DNA from: Candidatus Eremiobacteraceae bacterium
GTDB lineage: Bacteria > Vulcanimicrobiota > Vulcanimicrobiia > Eremiobacterales > Eremiobacteraceae
Direction of reading: 5' to 3'
NCBI GenBank assembly: GCA_035295225.1
Contig: DATGJI010000026.1
Location: 1 to 44,067 of the forward strand
Length of the DNA: 44,067 nucleotides
Shown here piece by piece: positions 33,682 through 42,583 of this stretch (position 1 is the stretch's first letter; every line of letters begins with the position of its first letter). The notes under the pieces are model-generated. The model did not search any database and was not told where the DNA came from. It worked only from the letters and a program-made list of their open reading frames with translations. A program made the position numbers and the translations under genes.

Positions 33682-35979
33682 ATGCGCATCGTCTGCATCG
33701 GCGGAGGTCCGGCTGGGCTCTACTTCGCCCTGCTGATGAAGCGCGCTCGGCCCGATGCCTCCGTCAAGGTCATCGAGCGCAACCGCCCCGGCGATACATT
33801 CGGCTGGGGCGTCGTCTTTTCGGATCAGACACTCGGCAATCTGGCCGCGGCCGATCCCCCGAGCTACCTCGCGATCATCAAGGACTTCGTCCGTTGGGAC
33901 GACATCGACATCCACTTCCGCGGCCGCGTCATCACCGCAGGTGGCCAAGGTTTCTGCGGTATCGCCCGCAAGAAGCTGCTCGCCGTGCTGCAGCAGCGGG
34001 CGCGAGACGTCGGCGTCGATCTGGTTTTCAGGACCGAAGTCACGGATCTCGCTGAATTCGGCGACGCCGACGTCGTGATCCTGAGCGACGGTGCGAATAG
34101 CGCGATGCGGCGCCTCTACGCCAGCACGTTTCAGCCGGCGCTGCACGAGCGGCGCTGCCGCTACGTTTGGCTCGGCACCCACAAGCGGTTCGACGCGTTC
34201 ACCTTCGCGTTCGAGAAGACCGATGCCGGATGGTTCCAGATCCACGCTTACCGCTTTGACCACGACACGGGTACGGTCATCGTCGAGACGCGCGAGGAGA
34301 CGTGGCGGGCTGCCGGCCTTGAAGGAGCGGACACGAAGCGCACGATCGAATTTTGCGAGGCGCTGTTCGGGAAGTATCTCGACGGCGGCGGCTTGATGAG
34401 CAACGCCGCGCACCTCGCGAACCCGTGGCTGAAATTCGTGCAGGTGAGCAACAAACATTGGCACGCGGGCAATCTCGTCTTGCTCGGCGACGCCGCTCAT
34501 ACCGCGCACTTCTCGGTCGGGTCGGGAACGAAACTCGCGATGGAAGACGCGATCGTGCTCGCGCGCGAGCTCGCCGGCGGCGGCGACATAACGAAGGCAT
34601 TCGAGAACTACGAAGCCGAGCGCCGCATCGAAGTGCTGAAGCTCCAAAACGCGGCGCGCAACAGCCTGGAATGGTTCGAAAACGTCGACCGCTATGCACG
34701 CCTCGAACCCGAACAATTCGCCTACAGCCTGCTCACGCGCAGCCAGCGCGTCGGACACGCAAATCTCAAACTGCGCGATGCACGATATGTCGAAGGAATG
34801 GAGAAGTGGGTCGCTCGGCACGCAGACGGCGGCGCGGCGCCTTCATCGCGCCGCCCGGAAGCCGTTCCGCCGATGTTCACGCCGTTTCGCATCGGCTCGA
34901 TGCGCGTCGAGAATCGCGTCGCCGTCTCACCGATGGCGATGTACAGCGCCGTCGACGGCACGCCCAACGATTTCCACTTCGTCCATTTCGGGTCGCGCGC
35001 GCTTGGCGGCGCAGGACTCATCTTCACGGAGATGACATGCGTCACGGCCGACGGGCGAATCTCGCCCGGCTGCTGCGGCATGTTCGATCCGGCGCACGAG
35101 ACGGCGTGGCGCCGCATCGTCGAATTTGTGCACGAACGCTCGAGCGCGAAGTTCGCGCTGCAGCTCGGGCACGCTGGGCCAAAGGGAAGCACCCAACTCG
35201 GCTGGCAAGATGCCGACGAGCCATTGCGCGAAGGGAATTGGCCGCTTATCGCGCCGTCTGCGCTGGCGTGGGGACCGGCGAATCAGGTTCCAAGGGCGAT
35301 GACGCGTTCGGATATGGACGCCGTCAAAGCCGCTTTCGTGCGCGCGGCGCAGATGGGCGCCCGCTGCGGTTTTGACATGCTCGAACTGCACTGCGCGCAC
35401 GGCTATCTGCTTTCCGCGTTCATCACCCCGCTCAGCAATCGCCGCACCGACGAATATGGCGGCTCGCTCGAAGGCAGACTGCGTTTCCCGCTCGAGGTGT
35501 TCGCCGCGATTCGCGCGGTCTGGCCGCGCGAGAAGCCCATGTCGGTGCGTATCTCCGCCACGGATTGGGTCGACGACGGGATCTCGGGCGAAGACTCTGT
35601 CGCGATCGCCGCTGCATTCAAAGCGGCCGGCGCGGATCTCATCGATGTCTCCGCCGGTCAGACGTCGCGCAAGGCGCAGCCGGTCTACGGTCGCATGTTC
35701 CAAACCCCATACTCGGACCGGATCCGCAATGAGGTCGGCATCGCAACGATGGCCGTCGGCAACATCACAGAACCCGATCAAGTCAACGGCATCATCGCGG
35801 CCGGACGCGCAGACCTGTGCGCGCTTGCGCGTCCGCACCTCGCCGATCCGTATTGGACGCTGCACGCTGCGGCGAGTCTGGGTTACGACGGCGTGAAGTG
35901 GCCCGATCAGTACCTCACCGGCCGCGATCAGCTGCTGCGGAATCTCGCACGAGCCGCGCAAACGGGGACAAACGCATGA
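33682..35979 (+). CDS. Anthraniloyl-CoA monooxygenase/reductase (FAD monooxygenase-OYE fusion)
   Basis: The 765-residue protein fuses a flavin monooxygenase (about 1-375) to an Old Yellow Enzyme-type FMN reductase (about 395-765). The first half has the FAD motif [17 protein letters not shown], the WGVVFSD segment and [18 protein letters not shown]. The second has [50 protein letters not shown] and DVSAGQTS. This architecture is that of 2-aminobenzoyl-CoA monooxygenase/reductase, which hydroxylates and reduces the ring aerobically. Salicylyl-CoA 5-hydroxylase fusions look alike, but the neighbouring 2-aminobenzoate-CoA ligase and RidA-like genes favour anthranilate. The linker carries a palindrome (34828-34855). 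Confidence 0.9.
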   Translation: MRIVCIGGGPAGLYFALLMKRARPDASVKVIERNRPGDTFGWGVVFSDQTLGNLAAADPPSYLAIIKDFVRWDDIDIHFRGRVITAGGQGFCGIARKKLLAVLQQRARDVGVDLVFRTEVTDLAEFGDADVVILSDGANSAMRRLYASTFQPALHERRCRYVWLGTHKRFDAFTFAFEKTDAGWFQIHAYRFDHDTGTVIVETREETWRAAGLEGADTKRTIEFCEALFGKYLDGGGLMSNAAHLANPWLKFVQVSNKHWHAGNLVLLGDAAHTAHFSVGSGTKLAMEDAIVLARELAGGGDITKAFENYEAERRIEVLKLQNAARNSLEWFENVDRYARLEPEQFAYSLLTRSQRVGHANLKLRDARYVEGMEKWVARHADGGAAPSSRRPEAVPPMFTPFRIGSMRVENRVAVSPMAMYSAVDGTPNDFHFVHFGSRALGGAGLIFTEMTCVTADGRISPGCCGMFDPAHETAWRRIVEFVHERSSAKFALQLGHAGPKGSTQLGWQDADEPLREGNWPLIAPSALAWGPANQVPRAMTRSDMDAVKAAFVRAAQMGARCGFDMLELHCAHGYLLSAFITPLSNRRTDEYGGSLEGRLRFPLEVFAAIRAVWPREKPMSVRISATDWVDDGISGEDSVAIAAAFKAAGADLIDVSAGQTSRKAQPVYGRMFQTPYSDRIRNEVGIATMAVGNITEPDQVNGIIAAGRADLCALARPHLADPYWTLHAAASLGYDGVKWPDQYLTGRDQLLRNLARAAQTGTNA
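34828..34855. repeat. Palindrome in the linker of the monooxygenase/OYE fusion
   Basis: Arms GGCGGCGCG and CGCGCCGCC (9 bp) enclose a 10-base loop GCGCCTTCAT. It encodes the Gly-Ala-rich linker between the two enzyme domains and lies in frame. The arms resemble the GGCGCGCC variant of the family A unit at 11321. GC-rich linkers can pair by chance, so this is the weakest of the in-gene palindromes. Confidence 0.5.
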
Positions 35980-36752
35980 GCGAATCACTCGCCGGCAAAC
36001 ACGCGCTCATCACGGGCGGCGGCGGCGGCATTGGATCCGCGATAGCCGCGGCGCTGCACGATCTCGGCGCGCGGGTGACACTCGCGGGCCGCACGCAGGC
36101 GACGCTTGACGCCAGCGCACAAAGGCTCGGCGACGCGGGGCGGGTGTGCACCGTGCTGGCAGACGTGACCGACGAAGCCGCGGTCACAACGATGTTCGCG
36201 CAGGCGCGCGCGGCGCTGGGGCGCATCGACATTCTCGTGAACAACGCGGGGGCCGCCTTCAGCATGCCGTTCGCGAAGACCAGCTTGAGCGAATGGGAGC
36301 GCATGCTGGCCGTGAACCTCACGAGCGCATTTCTCTGCTCGCGCGAGGGGCTGCCGCCGATGGTGGATGCTCGTGACGGGCGCGTGGTCAACGTCGCGAG
36401 CGTAGCCGGACTTGCCGGGGCGCCGTACATCAGCGCGTACTGCGCCGCAAAACACGGGCTCGTCGGCTTGACGCGCGCGCTCGCGATGGAGGTCGCCGCA
36501 AGCGGCGTCACCGTCAACGCCGTCTGCCCGGGCTACACCGACACGGACATGGTACGCGCCGCCACGTCGAACATCGTCGCGAAGACCGGTCGAACGCCGG
36601 ACGCGGCTCGCAAACTCCTTGTCGAACGCAACCCTCAGGGCCGCCTCGTCCGCCCGGAAGAGGTGGCAGACGCGGTGGTCTGGCTATGCCAGCCCGGCGC
36701 TTCTGCGATCACGGCACAAGCTATGGCGGTAGCAGGCGGAGAACAGCAATGA
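35976..36752 (+). CDS. SDR family oxidoreductase (3-hydroxyacyl-CoA dehydrogenase-like)
   Basis: The 258-residue classical short-chain dehydrogenase has TGGGGGIG (residues 14-21), NNAG, the catalytic Ser in VASVAG and YCAAK for Tyr and Lys. CPGYTDTDM after the active site resembles 3-hydroxybutyrate dehydrogenases. In this operon it most likely oxidises a hydroxyacyl-CoA formed after ring reduction and hydration, with NAD. ATG 35976 overlaps the upstream stop, and the MarR gene starts in its own stop (ATGA). The precise substrate is inferred from context only. Confidence 0.88.
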   Translation: MSESLAGKHALITGGGGGIGSAIAAALHDLGARVTLAGRTQATLDASAQRLGDAGRVCTVLADVTDEAAVTTMFAQARAALGRIDILVNNAGAAFSMPFAKTSLSEWERMLAVNLTSAFLCSREGLPPMVDARDGRVVNVASVAGLAGAPYISAYCAAKHGLVGLTRALAMEVAASGVTVNAVCPGYTDTDMVRAATSNIVAKTGRTPDAARKLLVERNPQGRLVRPEEVADAVVWLCQPGASAITAQAMAVAGGEQQ

Positions 36753-37276
36753 TCGCACGCACGAATGGAGCTCAACGCGTTCGGATAGAGCAGCAGGCCG
36801 ATGCCGAGTCCCGCGCCGCCGATGAGCATCATCTCGCGTTGCGGGTCTGGCTTCGGTTCTTGGCGTGCACGAATATCGTGCAGGGCCGCACGCGCGCGGC
36901 GCTTCGGCAAGAATTCGACAGCACGTTGCCTCGTTTTGATCTGATGGCGCAACTCGAGCGCTTCCCCTCGGGCTTGAAGATGAGCGATATCTCCAAACGC
37001 ATGATGGTCACCGGCGGGAACGTCACCGGCATCACGGACCAGCTCGTCAGCGAAGGACTTGTGAGCCGCCGGTCGGCACCGCTCGATCGCCGCGCCTACA
37101 CGGTGCGCCTGACGCCGGCTGGGCGCCGCGCGTTCCGCGAGATGGCGCGCGCGCACGAACGCTGGATCGTCTCCATGTTCGGCGGCCTGACGAAATCCGA
37201 GACGGGGCAACTGCACGCACTGCTCGCAAAGCTCAAGCAGCATCTCATGTCGCGGCCGAACGGAGCGGCTTCGTGA
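36749..37276 (+). CDS. MarR family transcriptional regulator
   Basis: The 175-residue winged-helix protein shows the MarR core: [43 protein letters not shown], wing [21 protein letters not shown], and a C-terminal dimerisation helix. MarR proteins of aromatic-CoA operons commonly repress their own operon and are released by the CoA thioester. The AT-rich palindrome over the promoter at 33619 is a fitting target. The gene lies inside the operon it probably controls, translationally coupled on both sides. Confidence 0.9.
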   Translation: MIARTNGAQRVRIEQQADAESRAADEHHLALRVWLRFLACTNIVQGRTRAALRQEFDSTLPRFDLMAQLERFPSGLKMSDISKRMMVTGGNVTGITDQLVSEGLVSRRSAPLDRRAYTVRLTPAGRRAFREMARAHERWIVSMFGGLTKSETGQLHALLAKLKQHLMSRPNGAAS

Positions 37277-38100
37277 TGGCAGATCACATCGGCGATCCCG
37301 CGAGGTACGCAGCCAAGAATTTTCGCTTTGCGGTGACGGATCGCGTGGCCACCCTGACGCTCGATCGGCCGGAGCGCAAGAACCCGTTGACGTTCGACTC
37401 ATACGCCGAGATGCGCGATCTATTCCAGGCGCTGGCACGATCGCGAGATGTCCGAGCCGTGGTCCTCACGGGCGCGGGCGGCAATTTCTGTTCCGGCGGC
37501 GATGTGCACGAGATCATCGCGCCGCTTCTCTCGATGAATCCGACCGACCAACTCGCGTTCACCACGATGACCGGCGACCTCGTGAAAGCGATGCGGGCGT
37601 GCCCGCAGCCCATCGTCGCGGCGGTGGACGGCGCCTGCGCCGGCGCCGGCGCGATCTTGGCTCTGGCATCGGATCTGCGGTACGGCACCTCGCGGGCGAA
37701 GGTGGCGTTCCTTTTCGTCAAGGTTGGTCTAGCCGGCTGCGACATGGGCGCCTGCGCCATGCTTCCTCGCGTCGTCGGATTGGGCCGCGCCGCCGAGCTT
37801 CTCTTCACGGGCCGAACCCTGAGCGGGGACGAGGGCGCCGCGTGGGGATTCTTCAATAGGCTCTGCGAGCCGGAGCGGCTTCTCGAGGCGGCGACGACCC
37901 TGGCCCGGGAGCTCGCGAACGGACCGGCCGCAGCGCATGCGCTGACGAAGAAGATGCTGCACGCCGAATGGGCGATGCCGCTCGACGAAGCGATCGATTC
38001 GGAAGCGCGCGCGCAAGCGCAGTGCATGCGCGGTAACGATTTCCGGCGGGCGTACGAAGCGTTCGCTGCAAAGCGTGCGCCGGCATTCGAAGGAGATTGA
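37276..38100 (+). CDS. Enoyl-CoA hydratase/isomerase family protein
   Basis: The 274-residue crotonase-fold protein has [30 protein letters not shown] (oxyanion-hole region) and [22 protein letters not shown] 37276 is chosen; a GTG one codon earlier also overlaps the MarR stop. A catalytic residue is expected around [19 protein letters not shown], where typical hydratases have Glu and here the position reads Asp or Gly, so the reaction may be hydration, isomerisation or ring opening. It belongs to the beta-oxidation-like lower part of the anthranilate pathway. Confidence 0.87.
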   Translation: MADHIGDPARYAAKNFRFAVTDRVATLTLDRPERKNPLTFDSYAEMRDLFQALARSRDVRAVVLTGAGGNFCSGGDVHEIIAPLLSMNPTDQLAFTTMTGDLVKAMRACPQPIVAAVDGACAGAGAILALASDLRYGTSRAKVAFLFVKVGLAGCDMGACAMLPRVVGLGRAAELLFTGRTLSGDEGAAWGFFNRLCEPERLLEAATTLARELANGPAAAHALTKKMLHAEWAMPLDEAIDSEARAQAQCMRGNDFRRAYEAFAAKRAPAFEGD

Positions 38101-39305
38101 TGAGCGACGCGAGTTACCGGTCCTGGCCGTTCTTCGACGATTCCCACCGCCGCCTCGCCGAATCGGTCGACGCGTGGGCCGATGAACACCTCCGATCGGC
38201 CGAAAGCGTCACCGCAGACACGGTACACGCGGCGTGCCGTCGATTTGTGGCGCTCTTCGGCCGGTCAGGCTGGCTGCGCTACTGCGTCCCAAAGGAGTTC
38301 GGCGGCGCAGCCGAACGGATCGACACTCGCTCGATCTGTCTCATCCGCGAGGCGCTCGCGCAACGCGATGCGCTTGCCGAATTTGCGTTCGCGATGCAAG
38401 GTCTTGGAAGTCATCCTATTTCGATGCACGGCAGCGACGAGGTCAAGCGGCGCTATCTGCCGCGCGTCGTCACTGGCGACGCTATCGCGGCCTTCGCAAT
38501 TTCGGAGCGCGACGCGGGTACGGATGTCGGCGCGATGGCCACGAGCGCGAAGCGCGAAGGCGATCGCTACGTCTTGGACGGAGAGAAAACGTGGATATCC
38601 AACGGCGGAATCGCCGACTTCTACGTCGTGTTCGCGCGCACTGGTGAGGCACCGGGCAACAAAGGCCTGAGTGCCTTCGCCGTAGATGCGACTGCGCGGG
38701 GTCTCCGGGTCGCCGAACGCATCGACGTCATCGCCCCGCATCCGTTGGCGACGCTGCGTTTCGAGAACTGCAGCGTGCCCGCGAGCGATATGCTCGGCGA
38801 GCCGGGTGAAGGCTTTGCGATCGCCATGCGGACCCTTGATGCGTTCCGCCCGACCGTCGCGGCCGCTGCGCTGGGCATGGCGCGTCGCGCCCTCCACGAG
38901 GCCATCGGCCACGCGGCGCAGCGCGAGATGTTCGGTTCGAAGCTCATCGACTTCCAGTTGACCCAAGCGGCCGTGGCCGACATGGCCACGGGCGTCGACG
39001 TCAGCGCGCTCTTGACCTATCGGGCGGCTTGGACGCGCGATGTGCTCGCGCAAGCCGGCACCCGCGAATCGGCGATGGCGAAATTCACAGCCACCGAGAC
39101 CGCGCAGGCCGTGATCGATCGCGCGCTCCAGCTATTCGGGGGGCTGGGGCTCGTGAGCGGCAATATCATCGAACGTCTCTATCGCGAGATCCGCGCGCTG
39201 CGCATCTATGAGGGCGCGACAGAAGTGCAGAAGCTCGTGGTCGCGCGCGAAACGCTGCGTGCCGCGGGCGGAGCGGCCGCACGGCCCGCCGCGGTGGTGC
39301 GATGA
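38100..39305 (+). CDS. Acyl-CoA dehydrogenase
   Basis: The 401-residue flavoprotein has the acyl-CoA dehydrogenase pattern: [20 protein letters not shown] (FAD and substrate segment), [31 protein letters not shown]-like [15 protein letters not shown], and [13 protein letters not shown] with the likely catalytic Glu. Sequence ahead of residue 40 is variable. AGGAG stands 4 bases before ATG 38100 and fits it better than a TTG at 38097. It likely oxidises a ring-derived acyl-CoA in the anthranilate route. It differs from the second dehydrogenase at 41309, which is of glutaryl-CoA type. Confidence 0.9.
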   Translation: MSDASYRSWPFFDDSHRRLAESVDAWADEHLRSAESVTADTVHAACRRFVALFGRSGWLRYCVPKEFGGAAERIDTRSICLIREALAQRDALAEFAFAMQGLGSHPISMHGSDEVKRRYLPRVVTGDAIAAFAISERDAGTDVGAMATSAKREGDRYVLDGEKTWISNGGIADFYVVFARTGEAPGNKGLSAFAVDATARGLRVAERIDVIAPHPLATLRFENCSVPASDMLGEPGEGFAIAMRTLDAFRPTVAAAALGMARRALHEAIGHAAQREMFGSKLIDFQLTQAAVADMATGVDVSALLTYRAAWTRDVLAQAGTRESAMAKFTATETAQAVIDRALQLFGGLGLVSGNIIERLYREIRALRIYEGATEVQKLVVARETLRAAGGAAARPAAVVR

Positions 39306-40918
39306 CGGGGCGGAGCGCGCACGTCGACCGCTTCGCGGCCGACAACCTTCCGCCCATGGACCAGTGGCCTGATTTCATCTTCGAACTTCCGGAACTGCGT
39401 TACCCTGCGCAATTGAATTGCGCGCAGTCGCTGATCGACGGCCACATCGCAGCCGGTCGAGGCGAGCGCGCGGCGATCGTCGACGCTGCCGGCACGCGGA
39501 CGTACGCACAATTGTCGGACGACGCGAATCGGATCGCGGGCGTGCTGCGGAACGACCTCGGCCTGGCTCCTGGCGCCAGGGTCCTTATCCGCGGCTTCAA
39601 CAACGCGGTCTTTGCCGCGAGTTGGCTTGGCGTCGTCAAAGCGGGGTGCATCGCCGTGTCGACGATGCCGCTCCTTCGCTCGAAAGAACTCACCGAGGTC
39701 ATCGAAAAAGCGCAAGTCGGCGCGGCGATATGCGACCGCAGGCTGGCGGAGGAGTTCGACCGCGCGGCGCGAGCATGCCCCACGATGCAACGCGTCGTCT
39801 ATAGCCATGACGATGGAACGGACGGTCTCGCCGCACGGATGCGCCGGCAGACAGGCGCACCGCTCACCATCGACACCGCCGCCGACGACGTCTGCATGAT
39901 CGCGTTCACATCCGGCACCACGGGCAAGCCGAAAGGCACGATGCACTTCCACCGCGATGTCCTCGCGATCTGCGATACGTTCTCGGCGAAATTGACGAAG
40001 CCGAGTGCCGACGACGTCTTCATGGGTTCGCCGCCGCTTGCATTCACGTTCGGTCTCGGCGGCGTTCTGCTTTTCCCGCTGCACGCGGGCGCATCGGTGG
40101 TCATGCTCGAGAAGCCGACGCCCGATGCGATGCTCGAAGCCGTCGCTCGACACCGCGTCACGACGTGCTATACAGCCCCGACCGCCTATCGAGCGATGAC
40201 GCCGCTCGTCGCCGGCCACGATGTGTCGTCGCTGCACACATGTGTTTCGGCCGGCGAGATGTTGCCGATCGCGACCCGCGCGGCGTGGCGCGAGAAGACC
40301 GGCATCGATATCATCGACGGCATCGGATCCACCGAGATGCTGCACATCTTCATCGCCGCGGCCGGCGACGACATCCGCCCCGGCGCGACCGGCAAGCCTG
40401 TTCCAGGTTATAAAGCGTGCGTGCTCGATGACGACGGAAAGCCCGCGCCCAACGGGACCGTGGGGCGGCTTGCGGTCAAAGGGCCGACGGGATGCCGCTA
40501 CTTGTCCGACGATCGTCAGCGGCAGTACGTCTCGGGCGGCTGGAATCTCACCGGCGATTCGTACATCGAAGACGCTGACGGCTATTTCTACTATCAGGCT
40601 CGCAGCGACGATATGATCATCTCCGCCGGCTACAACATCGCGGGGCCCGAGGTCGAATCAGCGCTGCTCACGCACGCCGACGTCCTCGAATGTGCGGTCG
40701 TCGGCATGCCGGACGAAGATCGCGGCATGATCGTCAAGGCGTTTGTCGTGTTGCGCGACGGTGTCGCAGGCGATGACGCTCTCGCCAAGCGCCTGCAGGA
40801 TCACGTAAAGGCCGAGATCGCGCCATACAAGTATCCGCGCAGCATCGCATTCTTACCGGCGCTGCCGCGAACGGAAACGGGCAAGTTGCAGCGCTTCAAG
40901 CTGCGCCAGGGGACATGA
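39302..40918 (+). CDS. abmG: 2-aminobenzoate-CoA ligase (benzoate-CoA ligase family)
   Basis: The 538-residue acyl-adenylate-forming enzyme activates anthranilate to 2-aminobenzoyl-CoA with ATP. It has the P-loop [10 protein letters not shown] near residues 203-212, [24 protein letters not shown] (benzoate-ligase-like), [22 protein letters not shown] and the catalytic Lys in [14 protein letters not shown]. The N-terminal [16 protein letters not shown] segment is typical of 2-aminobenzoate-CoA ligases. It overlaps the preceding dehydrogenase stop (ATGA). This gene is what ties the operon to anthranilate. Benzoate or salicylate as substrates cannot be excluded by sequence. Confidence 0.88.
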   Translation: MTGRSAHVDRFAADNLPPMDQWPDFIFELPELRYPAQLNCAQSLIDGHIAAGRGERAAIVDAAGTRTYAQLSDDANRIAGVLRNDLGLAPGARVLIRGFNNAVFAASWLGVVKAGCIAVSTMPLLRSKELTEVIEKAQVGAAICDRRLAEEFDRAARACPTMQRVVYSHDDGTDGLAARMRRQTGAPLTIDTAADDVCMIAFTSGTTGKPKGTMHFHRDVLAICDTFSAKLTKPSADDVFMGSPPLAFTFGLGGVLLFPLHAGASVVMLEKPTPDAMLEAVARHRVTTCYTAPTAYRAMTPLVAGHDVSSLHTCVSAGEMLPIATRAAWREKTGIDIIDGIGSTEMLHIFIAAAGDDIRPGATGKPVPGYKACVLDDDGKPAPNGTVGRLAVKGPTGCRYLSDDRQRQYVSGGWNLTGDSYIEDADGYFYYQARSDDMIISAGYNIAGPEVESALLTHADVLECAVVGMPDEDRGMIVKAFVVLRDGVAGDDALAKRLQDHVKAEIAPYKYPRSIAFLPALPRTETGKLQRFKLRQGT

Positions 40919-40919
40919 G

Positions 40920-41312
40920 ATGAAAATCCTATCGCCTGCCGGTCTCGCCGAGCCTCGGGGCTACGCGCACGGCGTTTCGTGCGACGGCGCGATCGTCTTC
41001 GTCAGCGGACAGATCGGCTGGAACGACGATCGCTCGTTCACCGCATCGGACATCGCCGGTCAGGTGCGACAAGCGCTCACGAACATCGTGCGCATCCTCG
41101 CTGTGGCGAGCGCGCGACCCCACCACATCGCGCGCATGACGTGGTACGTCACCGACAAACGCGCGTACCTCGCGGCGCAGAACGACATCGGCGTGGCGTA
41201 TCGGGAAGTCATCGGCCGCCACTACCCCGCGATGTCTGTGGTCGAGGTGCGAGCGCTCGTGGAGGACGCTGCGCTGGTCGAGATCGAGGCGACCGCCGTG
41301 GTTCCGCGATGA
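40920..41312 (+). CDS. RidA-like protein lacking the conserved active-site Arg
   Basis: The 130-residue protein has the RidA/YjgF fold pattern: an N-terminal strand region, [28 protein letters not shown], and [12 protein letters not shown] with VEIEATAVV. Canonical imine deaminases read PARSxVEV here, with Arg binding the substrate carboxylate. This protein has Met, as in RidA subgroups thought not to deaminate imines. Members of this family are found in anthranilate-CoA clusters and could act on the enamine or imine formed after ring reduction. The chemistry is unproven. It starts one base after the ligase stop and overlaps the next gene. Confidence 0.82.
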   Translation: MKILSPAGLAEPRGYAHGVSCDGAIVFVSGQIGWNDDRSFTASDIAGQVRQALTNIVRILAVASARPHHIARMTWYVTDKRAYLAAQNDIGVAYREVIGRHYPAMSVVEVRALVEDAALVEIEATAVVPR

Positions 41313-42478
41313 ACGCTTTCGCATGGCACGATCCGCTCCGCTTCGACGCGCTGCTGCAAGACGACGAGCGGCACGTGCGCGACGCCGCCCGCGCGTACTG
41401 CAAGGAGAAACTCTTCCCGCGCGTTCTGGAAGCGAACCGGCACGAGCGCTTCGACGGCGAGATATTGCGCGAAATGGGCGCGCTCGGATTTCTTGGATCC
41501 ACCATCGAGGGCTATGGCTGTGCGGGCGTGAGCCACGTCTGCTACGGTCTTGTTGCGCGCGAAGTCGAGCGAGTGGACAGCGGTTACCGGTCGGCGATGA
41601 GCGTGCAGTCGAGTCTCGTGATGCATCCGATTCACGCTTATGGGACTGAAGAGCAGCGTGCGCGGCTGCTTCCGGCGCTCGCGCGCGGCGAACTTGTGGG
41701 CTGCTTCGGCCTCACGGAACCCGACCACGGCTCCGATCCGGCGAGCATGGTCACGCGCGCCCGCAAAACATCCGGCGGCTATACACTCAGCGGCGCGAAG
41801 ACCTGGATCACGAACTCGCCGATCGCCGATGTGTTCATCGTGTGGGCGAAAGACGACGCCGATGTCATCCGCGGATTCATCCTTGAGAAAGGGATGAAAG
41901 GCTTGCAGGCGCCGCCGATCCAGGGGAAGTTCAGCCTGCGAGCGTCGAGCACCGGCATGATCAGCATGGACGACGTCTTCGTCCCCGACGCGAACTACCT
42001 GCCCGGAGCCGCCGGGCTCGCGGGGCCGTTCGGCTGCCTGAACAAAGCGCGCTACGGCATCGCGTGGGGTGCGCTCGGCGCAGCGGAGTTCTGTTGGCAC
42101 GCGGCGCGCAAGTACGTGCTGGAGCGATCCCAGTTCGGCAGGCCGCTGGCGGCCGCGCAGCTCATCCAAGTGAAGTTAGCCGACATGCAGACGGAGATCG
42201 CGCTCGGACTTCACGCCGTCCTCCAGCTTGGGCGGCTTTTCGATCAGGGCGAAGCCACTCCCGAGATGGTTTCGATGCTCAAGCGGAACTCATGCGGCAA
42301 AGCTCTTGAGATCGCGCGTGCTGCGCGAGACATGCATGGGGGAAACGGCATCTCCGATGAGTTCCACGTGATCCGGCACGTGATGAATCTCGAAGCGGTC
42401 AACACGTACGAGGGCACGCACGACATCCACGCGCTGATCCTCGGCCGCGCGATAACGGGCATCCAAGCCTTCAACTGA
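41309..42478 (+). CDS. gcdH: Glutaryl-CoA dehydrogenase
   Basis: The 389-residue protein matches glutaryl-CoA dehydrogenases: [36 protein letters not shown] (with the Arg that binds the distal carboxylate), [33 protein letters not shown] and the catalytic Glu in [16 protein letters not shown]. It oxidises and decarboxylates glutaryl-CoA to crotonyl-CoA. This fits the end of the anthranilate route, where ring opening could yield a glutaryl-CoA-level product that enters central metabolism. ATG 41309 overlaps the RidA-like stop. A family A palindrome begins at the base after its TGA. Confidence 0.93.
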   Translation: MNAFAWHDPLRFDALLQDDERHVRDAARAYCKEKLFPRVLEANRHERFDGEILREMGALGFLGSTIEGYGCAGVSHVCYGLVAREVERVDSGYRSAMSVQSSLVMHPIHAYGTEEQRARLLPALARGELVGCFGLTEPDHGSDPASMVTRARKTSGGYTLSGAKTWITNSPIADVFIVWAKDDADVIRGFILEKGMKGLQAPPIQGKFSLRASSTGMISMDDVFVPDANYLPGAAGLAGPFGCLNKARYGIAWGALGAAEFCWHAARKYVLERSQFGRPLAAAQLIQVKLADMQTEIALGLHAVLQLGRLFDQGEATPEMVSMLKRNSCGKALEIARAARDMHGGNGISDEFHVIRHVMNLEAVNTYEGTHDIHALILGRAITGIQAFN

Positions 42479-42504
42479 TGTAGGGCGGACCTTTACGGTC
42501 CGCC
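42479..42504. repeat. Family A palindrome after gcdH
   Basis: TGTAGGG follows the TGA stop directly. Arms GGCGGACC and GGTCCGCC enclose TTTAC. It is the same unit as at 5058, and like that copy it begins at the first base after a stop codon. Confidence 0.85.
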
Positions 42505-42516
42505 GGTTGACCGAAG

Positions 42517-42571
42517 GGGCCGACGTCAGTCGGCCCTAGCGACCGAAACGAGGGCCGACTGACGTCGGCCC
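42517..42571. repeat. Two inverted family B hairpins between convergent genes
   Basis: GGGCCGAC-GTCA-GTCGGCCC (42517-42536) and GGGCCGAC-TGAC-GTCGGCCC (42552-42571) are perfect 8-bp hairpins and exact reverse complements of each other. The arms are identical to those inserted in purL. They lie between the convergent gcdH and TPR genes, so they could end transcription from both sides. The 42479-42583 gap holds only these repeats. Confidence 0.85.
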
Positions 42572-42583
42572 GTTCAGAACAGT

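Noticed and set aside
39260-39300. GC-rich imperfect palindrome at the end of the acyl-CoA dehydrogenase gene
   Set aside because: It encodes an Ala/Gly/Pro-rich tail, has a bulge and a long loop, and matches none of the repeat families in the window.
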